Positions 1-7,643 of a DNA stretch of 20,898 bases are shown here, in pieces. The notes under the pieces were generated by a model, which searched no databases, was not told the origin of the DNA, and was given only the letters and a program-made list of their open reading frames with translations. The position numbers and the translations under genes were made by a program. Every line of letters begins with the position of its first letter. Position 1 is the stretch's first letter. Source of the DNA: CAJBLF01 sp964430205 (GTDB lineage: Bacteria > Patescibacteriota > Gracilibacteria > Absconditabacterales > Absconditicoccaceae); assembly GCA_964430205.1 (NCBI GenBank), contig CAYSER010000017.1, positions 1-20,898 of the forward strand. The letters run 5' to 3'.

Positions 1-445
1 GATCGGTGATGTTTCTTATGATATGTTCAGTAAGCAGTGAATCAACTGCCTTCCTTTGGTCATCATTCCAAAAATTGTTGAGAAGAGTATCTAAATGTCA
101 CTTCATATCCGGATAATATCTATCGACGTTATTGAGCGCGAACTGGAATGCATCGCTATCGCCTATGATATCCTGTCACTGATCAAGGATATAGGTCTGA
201 CTGTTGTCTTCCTCCACTGTTTTGATCTGCACTTCCTTGACGGGGAATTGCTTCAAGACCTGGGCTATCTCGTTTTTTACTCCTTCATTCGCTGTGCTGA
301 CACCCGGTTTCAAAAGAATGAGCAGGGCAGTGCCTACTATGGATATCGAAGCGATGACCTTGGATGTCATCTCTTTGGCGGTGTGCCTGATGGCGTCGAT
401 CATGGTCTCTGGAGTAGAGGATAAATCTATAATTATTATATACAT
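1..445 (-). CDS. Membrane-anchored protein of unknown function (3' end outside window)
   Basis: No stop occurs in this frame between the start and the left edge, so at least 148 residues are seen and the C-terminus is missing. UGA at 176-178 and 98-100 is read as Gly. After a short polar N-terminus with 'RHTAKEMTSK', residues about 29-47 form one hydrophobic segment (IASISIVGTALLILL), followed by a hydrophilic region rich in Lys, Asp and Gln. This suggests one membrane helix and an extracytoplasmic or cytoplasmic soluble domain. The start at 445 follows directly on an in-frame TAA; an internal ATG at 403 is the other candidate, and neither has a well-spaced ribosome binding site. It lies 27 bases after the lipoprotein ferredoxin gene and is probably the third gene of that operon. 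I do not recognise the family. Confidence 0.6.
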
Positions 446-472
446 TTACTCCATAAAGTCAATTTAACGTGT

Positions 473-826
473 TTAGGTTTCCATGATTTCAATCGCTTGG
501 GTCGGGCAGCCAGAGATGGCATTTTGGACACTTTGCGAGTCTCTGTTCTCTTGCGAGATCACTTGCGCGTGCCTTCCGCTCATCGTGAAATTGCTCGGAG
601 CTCGGCGCATGCAGCGTCCGCATCCGATGCATCTCTGGCTGACCTGGAGCTTCTGCTCTTGCGGAGCAGTGGTATCGTTGAGGGTGGTCTGTCCTTGGGC
701 CGTCGATTCCTGTATCGTAGCAGATGCACTTGATGGCGATGGTGTCTTTTTTTCCTGACATCATCAAAATATAGCCAGTAGAGAGCATATCCCTATGATG
801 CTGGCGAATCTTTGTCGGTATTTCAT
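473..826 (-). CDS. Lipoprotein with a single [4Fe-4S] ferredoxin domain
   Basis: A 117-residue protein. Residues 7-20 are hydrophobic and lead to I-F-G-G-C at 19-23, which fits a bacterial lipobox (Cys23 would be lipidated). Residues 24-62 are a Ser/Thr/Gln/Pro-rich linker. A ferredoxin domain follows: C66-x2-C69-x2-C72 (CIGCGRC), then Cys107-Pro with 'CPTQAIEI' at the end, the usual four ligands of one [4Fe-4S] cluster. Both lipobox glycines (761-763 and 764-766) are TGA codons, so a standard-code reading stops just before the mature protein. AAAGGGA lies about 7 bases before the ATG. The gene is 30 bases after the 95-aa gene and 27 before the next, which suggests an operon. Known: ferredoxins carry single electrons, nearly always in the cytoplasm. 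Inferred: this one is tethered outside the cytoplasmic membrane, with unknown partners. Confidence 0.8.
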
Positions 827-856
827 GACGCTATCCCTTTCGTTATCTGGTAAAGA

Positions 857-1144
857 TTAGTTTGCTGACACCGGTTGTGTCTGTGGTGCAGTCTGGGTAG
901 GAGGCGTAGGTTGTTGATCTCCTGACATCATTGGAGGCTGCTGAGTATTTGCGCCGTTTGTAGGCTGTTGGTCGGCAGGATTCTGTCATTGCTGCTGATT
1001 GAGACAATTCTGCATACCTTGTCCCTGACCTGGCATCATCCTGTCATCGAATCTCGGATGTCCTGTACAGTGTCCTAAGATGAATCCTAGCCCAAGTCAG
1101 ACTATCGCTACTACGATAAGGATCGTTACATTCTTTTTGTCCAT
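857..1144 (-). CDS. Small membrane-anchored Gln/Pro-rich protein
   Basis: A 95-residue protein with UGA read as Gly twice. Residues 6-24 (VTILIVVAIVGLGLGFIL) make one transmembrane segment, directly followed by GHCTGH, a small cluster of Cys and His. The rest is low-complexity, rich in Gln, Pro, Asn and Thr, with a second Cys in 'MQNCLNQQQ', and looks disordered. No family is recognised. It is the first gene of a likely operon with the lipoprotein ferredoxin 30 bases downstream, and the TAA of this gene is the upstream in-frame stop of the ferredoxin frame. The shared plan (membrane anchor plus flexible linker) suggests that both proteins act at the cell surface. No clear ribosome binding site precedes the ATG. 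The Cys/His cluster could bind metal or haem, but nothing in the sequence proves it. Confidence 0.65.
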
Positions 1145-1168
1145 GAGTGTTGTTACGATAAAAAATAA

Positions 1169-1213
1169 AGATGGCGCCATCTATACTGATATTCCTTAAA
1201 TGAACCTTAAATG
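1169..1213 (-). promoter_or_regulatory. Candidate activated promoter: -10, direct repeat and palindrome
   Basis: On the minus strand a -10-like TATAGA (1180-1185) has no good -35 box. In its place are two copies of CATTTAAGG (1205-1213 and 1194-1202) with an exact 11-base period. A perfect 14-bp palindrome, AGATGGCGCCATCT (1169-1182), overlaps the -10 box and the expected transcription start. Same-face direct repeats replacing a -35 box are typical of PhoB/OmpR-type activation. The palindrome followed by TTTATTTTTT could also form a short hairpin. It lies upstream of the ferredoxin operon. Confidence 0.4.
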
Positions 1214-1295
1214 TTTTTTTGAAGATATTCCTCCGAAACTTCTTTCTCGATTTTAGTGGAATATTACCCATATTCCTAAAATATTTTCTCTTACC

Positions 1296-1323
1296 AAAAA
1301 AAAGCTCCGGAAGGGAGCTTTTT
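1296..1323 (-). terminator. Intrinsic terminator of clpC
   Basis: AGCTCC (1303-1308) pairs with GGAGCT (1314-1319) around the 5-base loop GGAAG, extended by A/T pairs. On the minus strand the stem runs into a tract of eight T. It begins 12 bases after the clpC stop and separates clpC from the ferredoxin operon. Confidence 0.85.
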
Positions 1324-1335
1324 CTCTATATGGTT

Positions 1336-3918
1336 TTATGCTTTCTTGGCCGTTTTTGCATTCATGATCTTCTTGATGAGCTCTGGCTCGATCTCATCTT
1401 GGATGTATCTGTCGAGCGGTCTGGCTCCGTACTGCGGTTCATAGATCTTTTCGATGATGTCCTTGATCTGTTTGTCCGTATATTTCGGTAAGGAGATCTC
1501 GGAATTTGCTCTCCGTGTATCCAAGAACGTCTTGATCTTGTTCTTCATGATCATTGCCAGTGTCTCTTTGCTGAGATGCTTGAAGACGATCTTGTAGTCG
1601 ATCCTGTTCAGCAGTTCAGGAGTCAGGAAGTTCTTCATCTCTTCCAGCACTCTTTCCTTTACCAGGTCGAACGCCTTATCGTTGATATCTCATTTTTCTC
1701 CGGTCGCGAATCCGATCCTGCTCTGTTTCTTGACGAATTCTTCGGATCCGATATTCGAGGTCATGATGATGATGGTGTTCTTGAAATCGATGATCCTGCC
1801 TTTGGCATCCTTGAGCTGCCCTTCGTCGAGGATCTGCAGGAGGATGTTCAAGACATCGCTCGATGCTTTCTCGATTTCATCAAACAATATCACAGAATAC
1901 GGCTTTCTCCTGACCGCTTCGGTGAGTCCTCCTCCTTCTTCGTATCCTACGTATCCAGCAGGAGAACCTATGAGTTTGGAGACAGAATATTTTTCCATAA
2001 ATTCGGACATATCTATCCTGATCATCGCGTCCGGATTGCCGAAGTATTCCTTGGCGATGAGTTTCGCTAAGTAGGTCTTACCCACGCCGCTTGGCCCTAA
2101 GCAAAGGAATGATCCGATCGGCTTGGTCTGTCTGATGACTGAGAGCCTGCTTCTGGTCAGTGTCTTGACGACTGCATCGACCGCTTCGTCCTGACCGATG
2201 ATATTCTTCTTGAGATTCTGATCGAGTCTTCTGAGTTTCTCTATTTCGCTTTCGTTGACGATGTTCGTGGGGATTCCGGTCTTGTCTGCAAGGACATTGC
2301 CGATATCTTCTTTGGTGATTACTTGCCTGAGATTGAGCGGGATGTTCTTGTTGTTCCTGATCTTCTGCATCTCGATCTTCGCTTCTTCTTCCTTCGTTTT
2401 GAGTTCCGCTGCTCAGAAGTAATCCTGTTTCTCTATAGCATCCTCGATTTTCTTCTGGATCTTGGTCAGTGTCTCTTCATATTTCTTGTACTCTTTATCG
2501 TTACCGAGTTTCTGGTTCATGGTGGATTTCCTTGCGCATGCTTCATCCAGGATGTCGAGCGCCTTATCGGGCAGGTATTTATTCATCATGAATCTCTTGC
2601 TGAGATTGATCGCCACATCCAAGGCTTCATCATCTATCTGAACACCATGGAAGTCTTCATAGGTTTTTTTCAATCATTGGAGGATCTGCTTGCTTGCCTC
2701 TATGTCTGGCTCATTGATGATTACTTCCTGGAATCTTCTCTTGAGCGCAGCATCCTTTTCGATGTATTTCTGGTATTCATTGAAGGTCGTCGAACCGATG
2801 AGTTTGATCTTTCCTCTCGAAAGAAGTGGTTTCAGCATCTGCGCCGCATCGCCGTTTTCCTGGCCTCATGCGCCGATGATGGTATGGATTTCATCGATGA
2901 AGAGGATGATGTCGTTGGTAGGATCCATGGCTTCTTCCAAGATGGATTTCATCCTTGCCTCGAATTCTCCCCTGTATTTGGTGCCTGCGACCAAAGTTCC
3001 CATATCGAGCAAAAATATCCTCTTATTCTGGAGTTTCTCTGGCACTTCGCCTTTGGTGATTTTCTGTGCCAATCCTTCCACGACAGCGGTCTTACCGACA
3101 CCGGCTTCTCCGATGAGCAGAGGATTGTTCTTATTCTTCCTCAAGAGAGTATAGATGATCTGATTGATCTCATTCTCCCTTCAGATGATCGGATCGATGA
3201 GGCCGTCGTTGACTTCTTTGGTCAGGTCCGTTCCGAAATATTCTATCGTCAATTTTTTCTCTTCCTTTTTGTTTTTGTCTCCTGTGGTGACCGGGTTATC
3301 TTTTTCCACGATCTCGCTTTCTACAGCATCCAGGAGCATATTGATGTTGTGCATCTTCTGCAATTCTTCGATGTTCATACTGGTGATCTTGTTACTATCT
3401 AAATCGAACGTCACAAAGATTTTACTCAATATCTGCAAAAATGCAAATACTCACACCTGGGTTATCATGGGGATTCTTTTGATTTTTTCGTGCTTTTCGA
3501 CTATGGTTTCCACTGCGATTCCTTGTCTCTCAAGGTAGCTGATACATTCGTTTGACAAATCTTGAAATGATGCAGAAAGTAATGTGTCCAGATCCACTTT
3601 CTTCATCGATGTATCGATCCGTTGTTCCAGGCTTTCCGTGATCTTTTTTTTCAGCGGCAATCCATCATTCCCCTTGATGCTTCTGAGATCGGTGATCCTA
3701 TACCTGTTCTCGAAGTAGTCTTCTTCCATCTTCTGAGGTATTCCGAGCAGTTTCCGGAAGATATCCATGAGATCATGCTGTTTGAGGAAGAGCGAGATTC
3801 ATCGGAGAAGGTCGTCTCCATGTATCGATCTCTGTCTTTTGGCGGATGCTAAGGTGTTCGCAAGTGTTAGGCAGGAAATCGAATGTTCAGTCAGCATAGT
3901 TTCAATCTGAGGATACAT
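1336..3918 (-). CDS. clpC: ClpC-type AAA+ unfoldase (ATP-dependent Clp protease ATPase subunit)
   Basis: An 860-residue class I Hsp100 protein that unfolds substrates for the ClpP protease. Order: Clp N-domain (residues about 1-150, with 'SIHGDDLLRG'); AAA+ 1 with Walker A GEAGVGKT (270-277) and Walker B FIDE (D342/E343); a short middle domain with a UVR-like segment (about 496-515); AAA+ 2 with Walker A GPSGVGKT (608-615), Walker B LFDE (680-681), TSNIGS and the arginine finger in LLNRID. IGF (735-737) lies where ClpC carries its ClpP-docking loop. Seven TGA codons encode Gly, including those of DPIIGR, HTIIGAG and ILQGL. ATG at 3918 gives the family's N-terminal length; an ATG at 3978 would add a hydrophobic stretch (880 aa) and is less likely. 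clpP is not in the window. HrcA, encoded nearby, may regulate it. Confidence 0.93.
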
Positions 3919-3982
3919 GCACGTCGAGATGATGAGTAAAAGTCCGTTCGGGATGAATATATATATTTCTTTTTTCATTGCA

Positions 3983-4009
3983 ATAGCACTTATGTCGTTT
4001 ACCTGCTAT
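3983..4009 (-). promoter_or_regulatory. Degenerate CIRCE-like inverted repeat upstream of clpC
   Basis: Read on the minus strand it is ATAGCAGGT-N9-AAGTGCTAT. ATAGCA and TGCTAT form a perfect 6-bp inverted repeat. Against the CIRCE consensus TTAGCACTC-N9-GAGTGCTAA it matches 12 of 18 arm positions, 7 of 9 in the right arm, with exactly the 9-base spacer. CIRCE is the operator of HrcA, whose gene is also in this window. It lies 65-91 bases before the clpC start. It may be a diverged operator or a chance match. Confidence 0.35.
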
Positions 4010-4060
4010 CATATATTTTTTGATCTTTGCAAGATTGTCTTCGATATATCAAAAGCGCGA

Positions 4061-4250
4061 GAAAAAACAACAGAGTTTTCTGTGTTTTGATCGCTTTTTT
4101 CTTTCTCTCTCTCTTGCCCTACAGAAATGCGTGGGTCCATGTCGGTTCGTTGGCTTCTCCTGCTTCGAATATGGGAAGTCCCGCTTTGCGGGATCACTGT
4201 CTAGCACACCTCTGTCACGGTAGAATAGGTGATGAGGTACTGCATAAAAG
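4061..4250 (-). ncRNA. Possible small structured RNA in the clpC-alr gap
   Basis: The 375 bases between clpC and alr hold no convincing gene. Two elements stand out on the minus strand. A strong hairpin, TCCCGC-AAA-GCGGGA (4179-4193), lies in a locally GC-rich block (about 4120-4240). A terminator-like hairpin, ACAGA-AAAC-TCTGT (4070-4083), is followed by TGTTTTTTC (4061-4068). Together they would suit a 150-190-base RNA read towards clpC. It matches no 4.5S, tmRNA, RNase P or tRNA signature that I could find. The rest of the gap is AT-rich with a (TC)n run at about 4100-4114 and possible weak promoter boxes for alr (TTGATT at 4265, TACTCT at 4287). Confidence 0.25.
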
Positions 4251-4353
4251 TGACTTAGCTTTTCTTGATTATTTGTTACTTATTGCTACTCTTTTCCTAC
4301 GTTCAGAAATCGATAATTGAAAATTACAAAATTTTATATGCAATATAAAGATT

Positions 4354-5490
4354 ATGCTTTCATTCTTGAGATCGCTCTTCAACCCTCGTGTCAAGCCCAT
4401 GAATATCATTCGGCTCCGCAAAAAGGTCCTTTTGGAGAACTTGGAATATCTCAAATCCATCCAGCCGCATGCAGCGATTTTTCCTGTCCTGAAGTCCAAT
4501 GCTTATGGGCATGGTCTCAAACAGGTCGTCAAGATGCTCGCTAAAGAGGATATTCCGTATATCGCCGTTGATAGCTATCCTGAATATGTCGTCGTCAAGA
4601 AGCATTCCAAGATCCCTGCGCTCATCCTTGGCGAAACCTTGTTGGAGAATTATAGGAAGTTCGATCATAAGAAAGCGACATTCTGCGTCTATAACGCCTG
4701 AACGATCAGATATCTTTGAAGATTAGGCAAGTCGACCAAGATTCATTTGTTCTTCAATACCGGGATGAATAGGGAGGGTATCCAGGAAGATGAGTTACCG
4801 AATCTGATCAATGAGCTTCAAAGCCATCCGAATCTCATCGTCGAATGAGTGCTTTCTCATTTTTTCGACGCTGACAATATTTCCGATACGACGCTTGATC
4901 ATCAGATGCAGACCTTCAAACGTATGTACTATAAGGTGCTGGATGCGGGATTTACCCCAAATCGGAGGCATATCGGCAATAGTGCCGGCATGTTCAAAAT
5001 CAAGGATGAATTCTTCAATGCCTATAGGCCATGATTGGCTCTCTATGGATATAATCCTCTGCATCCTCAGGATCCGTTGTACAAGCATGGGAACAATGTT
5101 CTACCGATCCTTTCCGTTACTTCGAGAGTGGTGAGCCTTCAGACGGTGCGGCCATGAGAATGAGTGAGCTATCATCATGACTATAGACCGAGTGATAAGG
5201 AGACTATAGCCACTGTCCCATTCGGTTACGCGGAATGACTCACCAGGGCCGCTTCCGGCAAGATCTTCATCAGGCATCGTAAGTCGTTCTTTCGTCAAGT
5301 AGGCACCATCTGTATGAACCTTTCCACTTATCTCGTAGATAAGGCTGTCCATATCGGCGATGAAGTCGAGATTATCTCTGATAATCCACGTAACAAGAAT
5401 GCGGTAACCTCTTTGGCTGAAGCAAGCGGCACTATCGTCTATGAAACGTTGGTGAAACTTGATAGGGGGATGAGGCGTGAGATAATTTAA
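4354..5490 (+). CDS. alr: Alanine racemase
   Basis: A 378-residue PLP enzyme that interconverts L- and D-alanine, supplying D-Ala for peptidoglycan. The PLP lysine is K47 in PVLKSNAYGHG. Further family motifs are NTGMNREGI, HIGNSAG, RPGLALYG, and GEGVSYHHDY with the catalytic tyrosine at Y273. TICMNLSTYLVD matches the usual C-terminal barrel motif. In-frame TGA codons encode glycines at conserved places, for example in VEGVLSH, RPGLALYG, PGEGVSY and the segment after FCVYNA. ATG 4354 puts the PLP lysine a little later than usual; an internal ATG at 4399 would put it at position 32. The gene faces away from clpC and ends with TAA. The D-Ala supply suggests that the cell makes, or at least modifies, its own peptidoglycan. 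Confidence 0.92.
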
Positions 5491-5497
5491 TGCTAAA

Positions 5498-5518
5498 ACT
5501 ATCGTAGATTACCATAGT
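5498..5518. repeat. Short inverted repeat after alr
   Basis: ACTATCGTA (5498-5506) and TACCATAGT (5510-5518) pair at 8 of 9 positions around the 3-base loop GAT, 8 bases after the alr stop. There is no T-tract directly behind it; the nearest is about 40 bases on. It may be a weak terminator or a processing site. Confidence 0.35.
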
Positions 5519-5525
5519 CCATGCT

Positions 5526-5555
5526 TTGTTTCTCATTCATTTCCTGTTCCATTAT
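5526..5555 (+). promoter_or_regulatory. Candidate promoter of the ZIP transporter gene
   Basis: TTGTTT (5526-5531), an 18-base spacer, then CATTAT (5550-5555), 33 bases before the ATG. This fits a housekeeping sigma factor moderately well. A T-rich tract lies between the -10 box and the start. Confidence 0.4.
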
Positions 5556-5588
5556 CTTTCTTTTTTTTTACTGAATTATGTGTGAAGT

Positions 5589-6332
5589 ATGTCTTTCGTA
5601 TATGCATTGGTCAGTGTCCTGATTATCAGTAGCGTTTCCTTGATTGGCGTTGTCATACTCTGATTGCGTGTGTCATTGCTCAAGAGGATCGTTTTGCGGC
5701 TTGTCAGCTTCTCTGCAGGCGCTTTGCTTGGAGATGTATTCTTTCACCTGCTTCCTGAGATGGTTGGTCCTTCTTGACGGAATGTCTCTGCTTCCTTGTG
5801 GATACTCTGATGAATATCTTTCGGACTCATTACGGAGAAGATCATCCGTCGGAATCACTGTCATATGCCCGTCACCAATCAGCATACCCATCCTATCGCA
5901 TTCATGAATCTTGTCTGAGATTCCGTACATAATCTCATCGATGGATTGATCATCGGGGCGAGTTACCTAGTAAGTATACCTGTCGGTATCGCCACCACCC
6001 TTGCCGTCTTCCTTCATGAGATTCCTCAGGAAATAGGCGATTTCGGTGTCCTTATCCATGGATGATTCAGCAAGAAGAGAGCGTTATTGCTCAATTTCCT
6101 GATCTCCTTGACGGCTCTATTAGGTATGCTCATTGCATTCGTCATGTATCGTTATACGGAGGGTATCGTTATGATATTGATTCCTTTTGCTGCTTGAACG
6201 TTCATCTATATCGCGGGTTCCGATCTCATCCCTGAACTTCACAAAGAAAATACTCTGGCCCATAGCATACCTCAGATCCTTTTTTTCCTACTGGGCATAG
6301 GTATCATGTCCTCTCTTTTGATTTTAGAATAA
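5589..6332 (+). CDS. ZIP-family divalent metal transporter
   Basis: A 247-residue membrane protein with about eight hydrophobic segments. It carries the ZIP signatures on two helices: HNLIDGLIIGASY (compare HNFxDGxAIGA) and HEIPQEIGDFGVLIHGG, whose His, Asp and Glu residues form the metal-binding path. A short His-rich loop (NHCHMPVTNQHTH) lies before them, as in many ZIPs. The family moves Zn2+, Fe2+ or Mn2+ into the cytoplasm; the substrate cannot be told here. TGA is Gly at several sites, including the tandem TGA-TGA in LWILGGISFG, so a standard-code reading sees only scraps. GAAG lies just before the ATG. It stands 98 bases after alr, probably with its own promoter, and converges on the next gene. 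Confidence 0.9.
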
Positions 6333-6361
6333 AAAAATGTCCCTCCTGGATACGGAGGGAC
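6331..6361 (-). terminator. Intrinsic terminator of the rsmG-membrane protein operon
   Basis: GTCCCTCC (6339-6346) and GGAGGGAC (6354-6361) pair perfectly over 8 bp around the 7-base loop TGGATAC. On the minus strand the stem is followed by seven T. There is no T-run on the plus side, so it serves mainly the minus-strand genes. Confidence 0.85.
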
Positions 6362-6364
6362 TGA

Positions 6365-6901
6365 CTATGTGCTTATTCAATTGACGGAACCGTATTTTAT
6401 TCGGTTCTGATACTGTTTTCTCATTTGGATCTTCCGTCTTTTTTCTTTCCTTTTCAACACGACGACTCCCATCAATGGGCCGGCTACTAAGGTAAACCAT
6501 CCCATATTTATCATGCTTTTGTTGAGCTGTCGGAAGTCTACTCCCCAGTTGACCAGATGGAAAAATTCCAATCTTATATAGTATGTCGTCCCATAGATAA
6601 TTCCGAAGATGACAGCGAATATAAGATATTTGCTTACTATCTTGACGGTCGTCTTTCTCCAGGAAGATAGCTTCAACGTCTTGGTGTTGATTACGATATT
6701 GCTCCAGAGAAGCAACTGCTCATAGGGGCCACTTACCAGATATTCAGTCAAGATGGCGCTGATCTGGATGATGATGCTTGCCCAGGATCCGATACCTATA
6801 TAGAAGAAGTGATAACAGAAAGCGATGACGTTCCAAAAGGTAATGAGCACCCTGGAAACAGTGAACCAATCGCTTACTTTTTTCCAAAAGCTCTTTTGCA
6901 T
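6365..6901 (-). CDS. Four-helix membrane protein of unknown function
   Basis: A 178-residue protein with about four transmembrane segments: residues near 16-38 (LITFWNVIAFCYHFFYI), 39-57 (WASIIIQISAILTEYLV), 91-108 (YLIFAVIFGIIYGTTYYI) and 133-150 (MGWFTLVAGPLMGVVVL). The C-terminus is strongly basic (KRKEKRRKIQMRKQ), so by the positive-inside rule it is cytoplasmic. UGA at 6377-6379 reads as Gly and adds GIST before the true TAG stop; the rest has no internal TGA. It begins 41 bases after rsmG on the same strand and ends at a clear terminator, so it is probably cotranscribed with rsmG. I do not recognise the family. Confidence 0.75.
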
Positions 6902-6942
6902 ATGCTAGTATTTTGTTTTTGTACCCTAACTATATATTTTAT

Positions 6943-7536
6943 TTATGAAAACGCAATATCTTTATTTTTTTTCAATATGTAGATCATCCTTGGGATATCT
7001 CACTCGATAAGCTTATAGGCGTGTTTTTTTTTGATAGTGAAATGATATCTCTTAGCTGTCTTATCGATAGCTTTCGCCTCTTCAGGCGTATATTGCTTGT
7101 AGAGAATGAGTCGTCATCATGGCTTTACTAAGTGACGGATCTGCGGCAAGAGCCTATCGATATATCCTACCGCTCTTGCTGTCACGTAATCATAGGTCTG
7201 ATGATGATCTTCGGCTCTTGTCCGGAGTGCATCGACATTCGTGATATGCAGGGCGGCTATCATTTCCTTGATAGCTTCTATCTTCTTCTTGGTCGAATCT
7301 ATCCCTATGCAGCGGATCCCTGGATTGGTCATCGCTATCGGCAAGAGCGGAAATCCGCCTCCTGTTCCTACATCGCACAATGTGGATCCAGGTTTCAATT
7401 TTATCGTATCATTGATTTCCAGGGAATCCTGGATATGTTTGATGCGAATCCCTTCGGGATCTCTTATCGCCGAAAGATTGGTGTGTGCGTTTATCGCCAT
7501 GAACCTCTCTATCAGCGCGTTCCGTTGTTCTTCCAT
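6943..7536 (-). CDS. rsmG: 16S rRNA (guanine-N7) methyltransferase RsmG
   Basis: A 197-residue SAM-dependent enzyme that methylates N7 of the guanine at position 527 (E. coli numbering) in 16S rRNA. Seen: the N-terminal motif NLSAIRDPEGIRIKHIQDSL, the SAM-binding loop CDVGTGGGFP (residues 54-63), CIGIDSTKKKIEAI, and RAVGYIDRLLP. The C-terminal part, HLVKPGGRLILYK, appears only when TGA-TGA at 7114-7119 is read as Gly-Gly; the standard code cuts the protein at 139 residues. The length is near the family's usual 200-240. An AAAGG ribosome binding site lies about 9 bases before the ATG. It is transcribed away from the exported-protein gene at 7644 and is followed by a small membrane protein. Confidence 0.93.
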
Positions 7537-7581
7537 AGGTAGTACCTTTTTTTACTAAAGATTTTGTCCTCTTGGATAAGC

Positions 7582-7609
7582 TTGCTTTCTTTCGGAAAAT
7601 CCTTATAAT
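7582..7609 (+). promoter_or_regulatory. Promoter of the exported-protein gene
   Basis: TTGCTT (7582-7587), a 16-base spacer and a perfect TATAAT (7604-7609), 34 bases before the ATG at 7644. On the opposite strand the same AT-rich block offers TATTAT as a -10 for rsmG, so the divergent promoters may overlap. Confidence 0.55.
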
Positions 7610-7643
7610 ATGTTACTGTGTTCGTTTTTTTTACATAATCAGT

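Noticed and set aside
489..788. Alternative 99-codon minus frame over the ferredoxin gene (with CPKCHLWLP)
   Set aside because: The adjacent frame gives a full ferredoxin motif, a lipobox and a ribosome binding site; this frame has only a chance CxxC.
2323..3402. A 359-codon plus-strand frame opposite clpC
   Set aside because: It is antisense to a highly conserved gene, shows no family motif, and owes its length to the codon use of clpC.
1336..3918. clpC as a pseudogene broken by stops or frameshifts
   Set aside because: All pieces lie in one frame, every interruption is TGA, all motifs are intact, and the same pattern occurs in nearly all other genes.
4009..4197. A 62-codon minus-strand frame in the clpC-alr gap
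   Set aside because: Low-complexity Arg/Lys/Ser-rich product, no ribosome binding site, and it overlaps the hairpins of the possible small RNA.
4141..4200. tRNA-like segment around TTCGAAT
   Set aside because: The 5-bp stem around this loop would need two G-T pairs and a mismatch, and no acceptor or anticodon arms can be placed.
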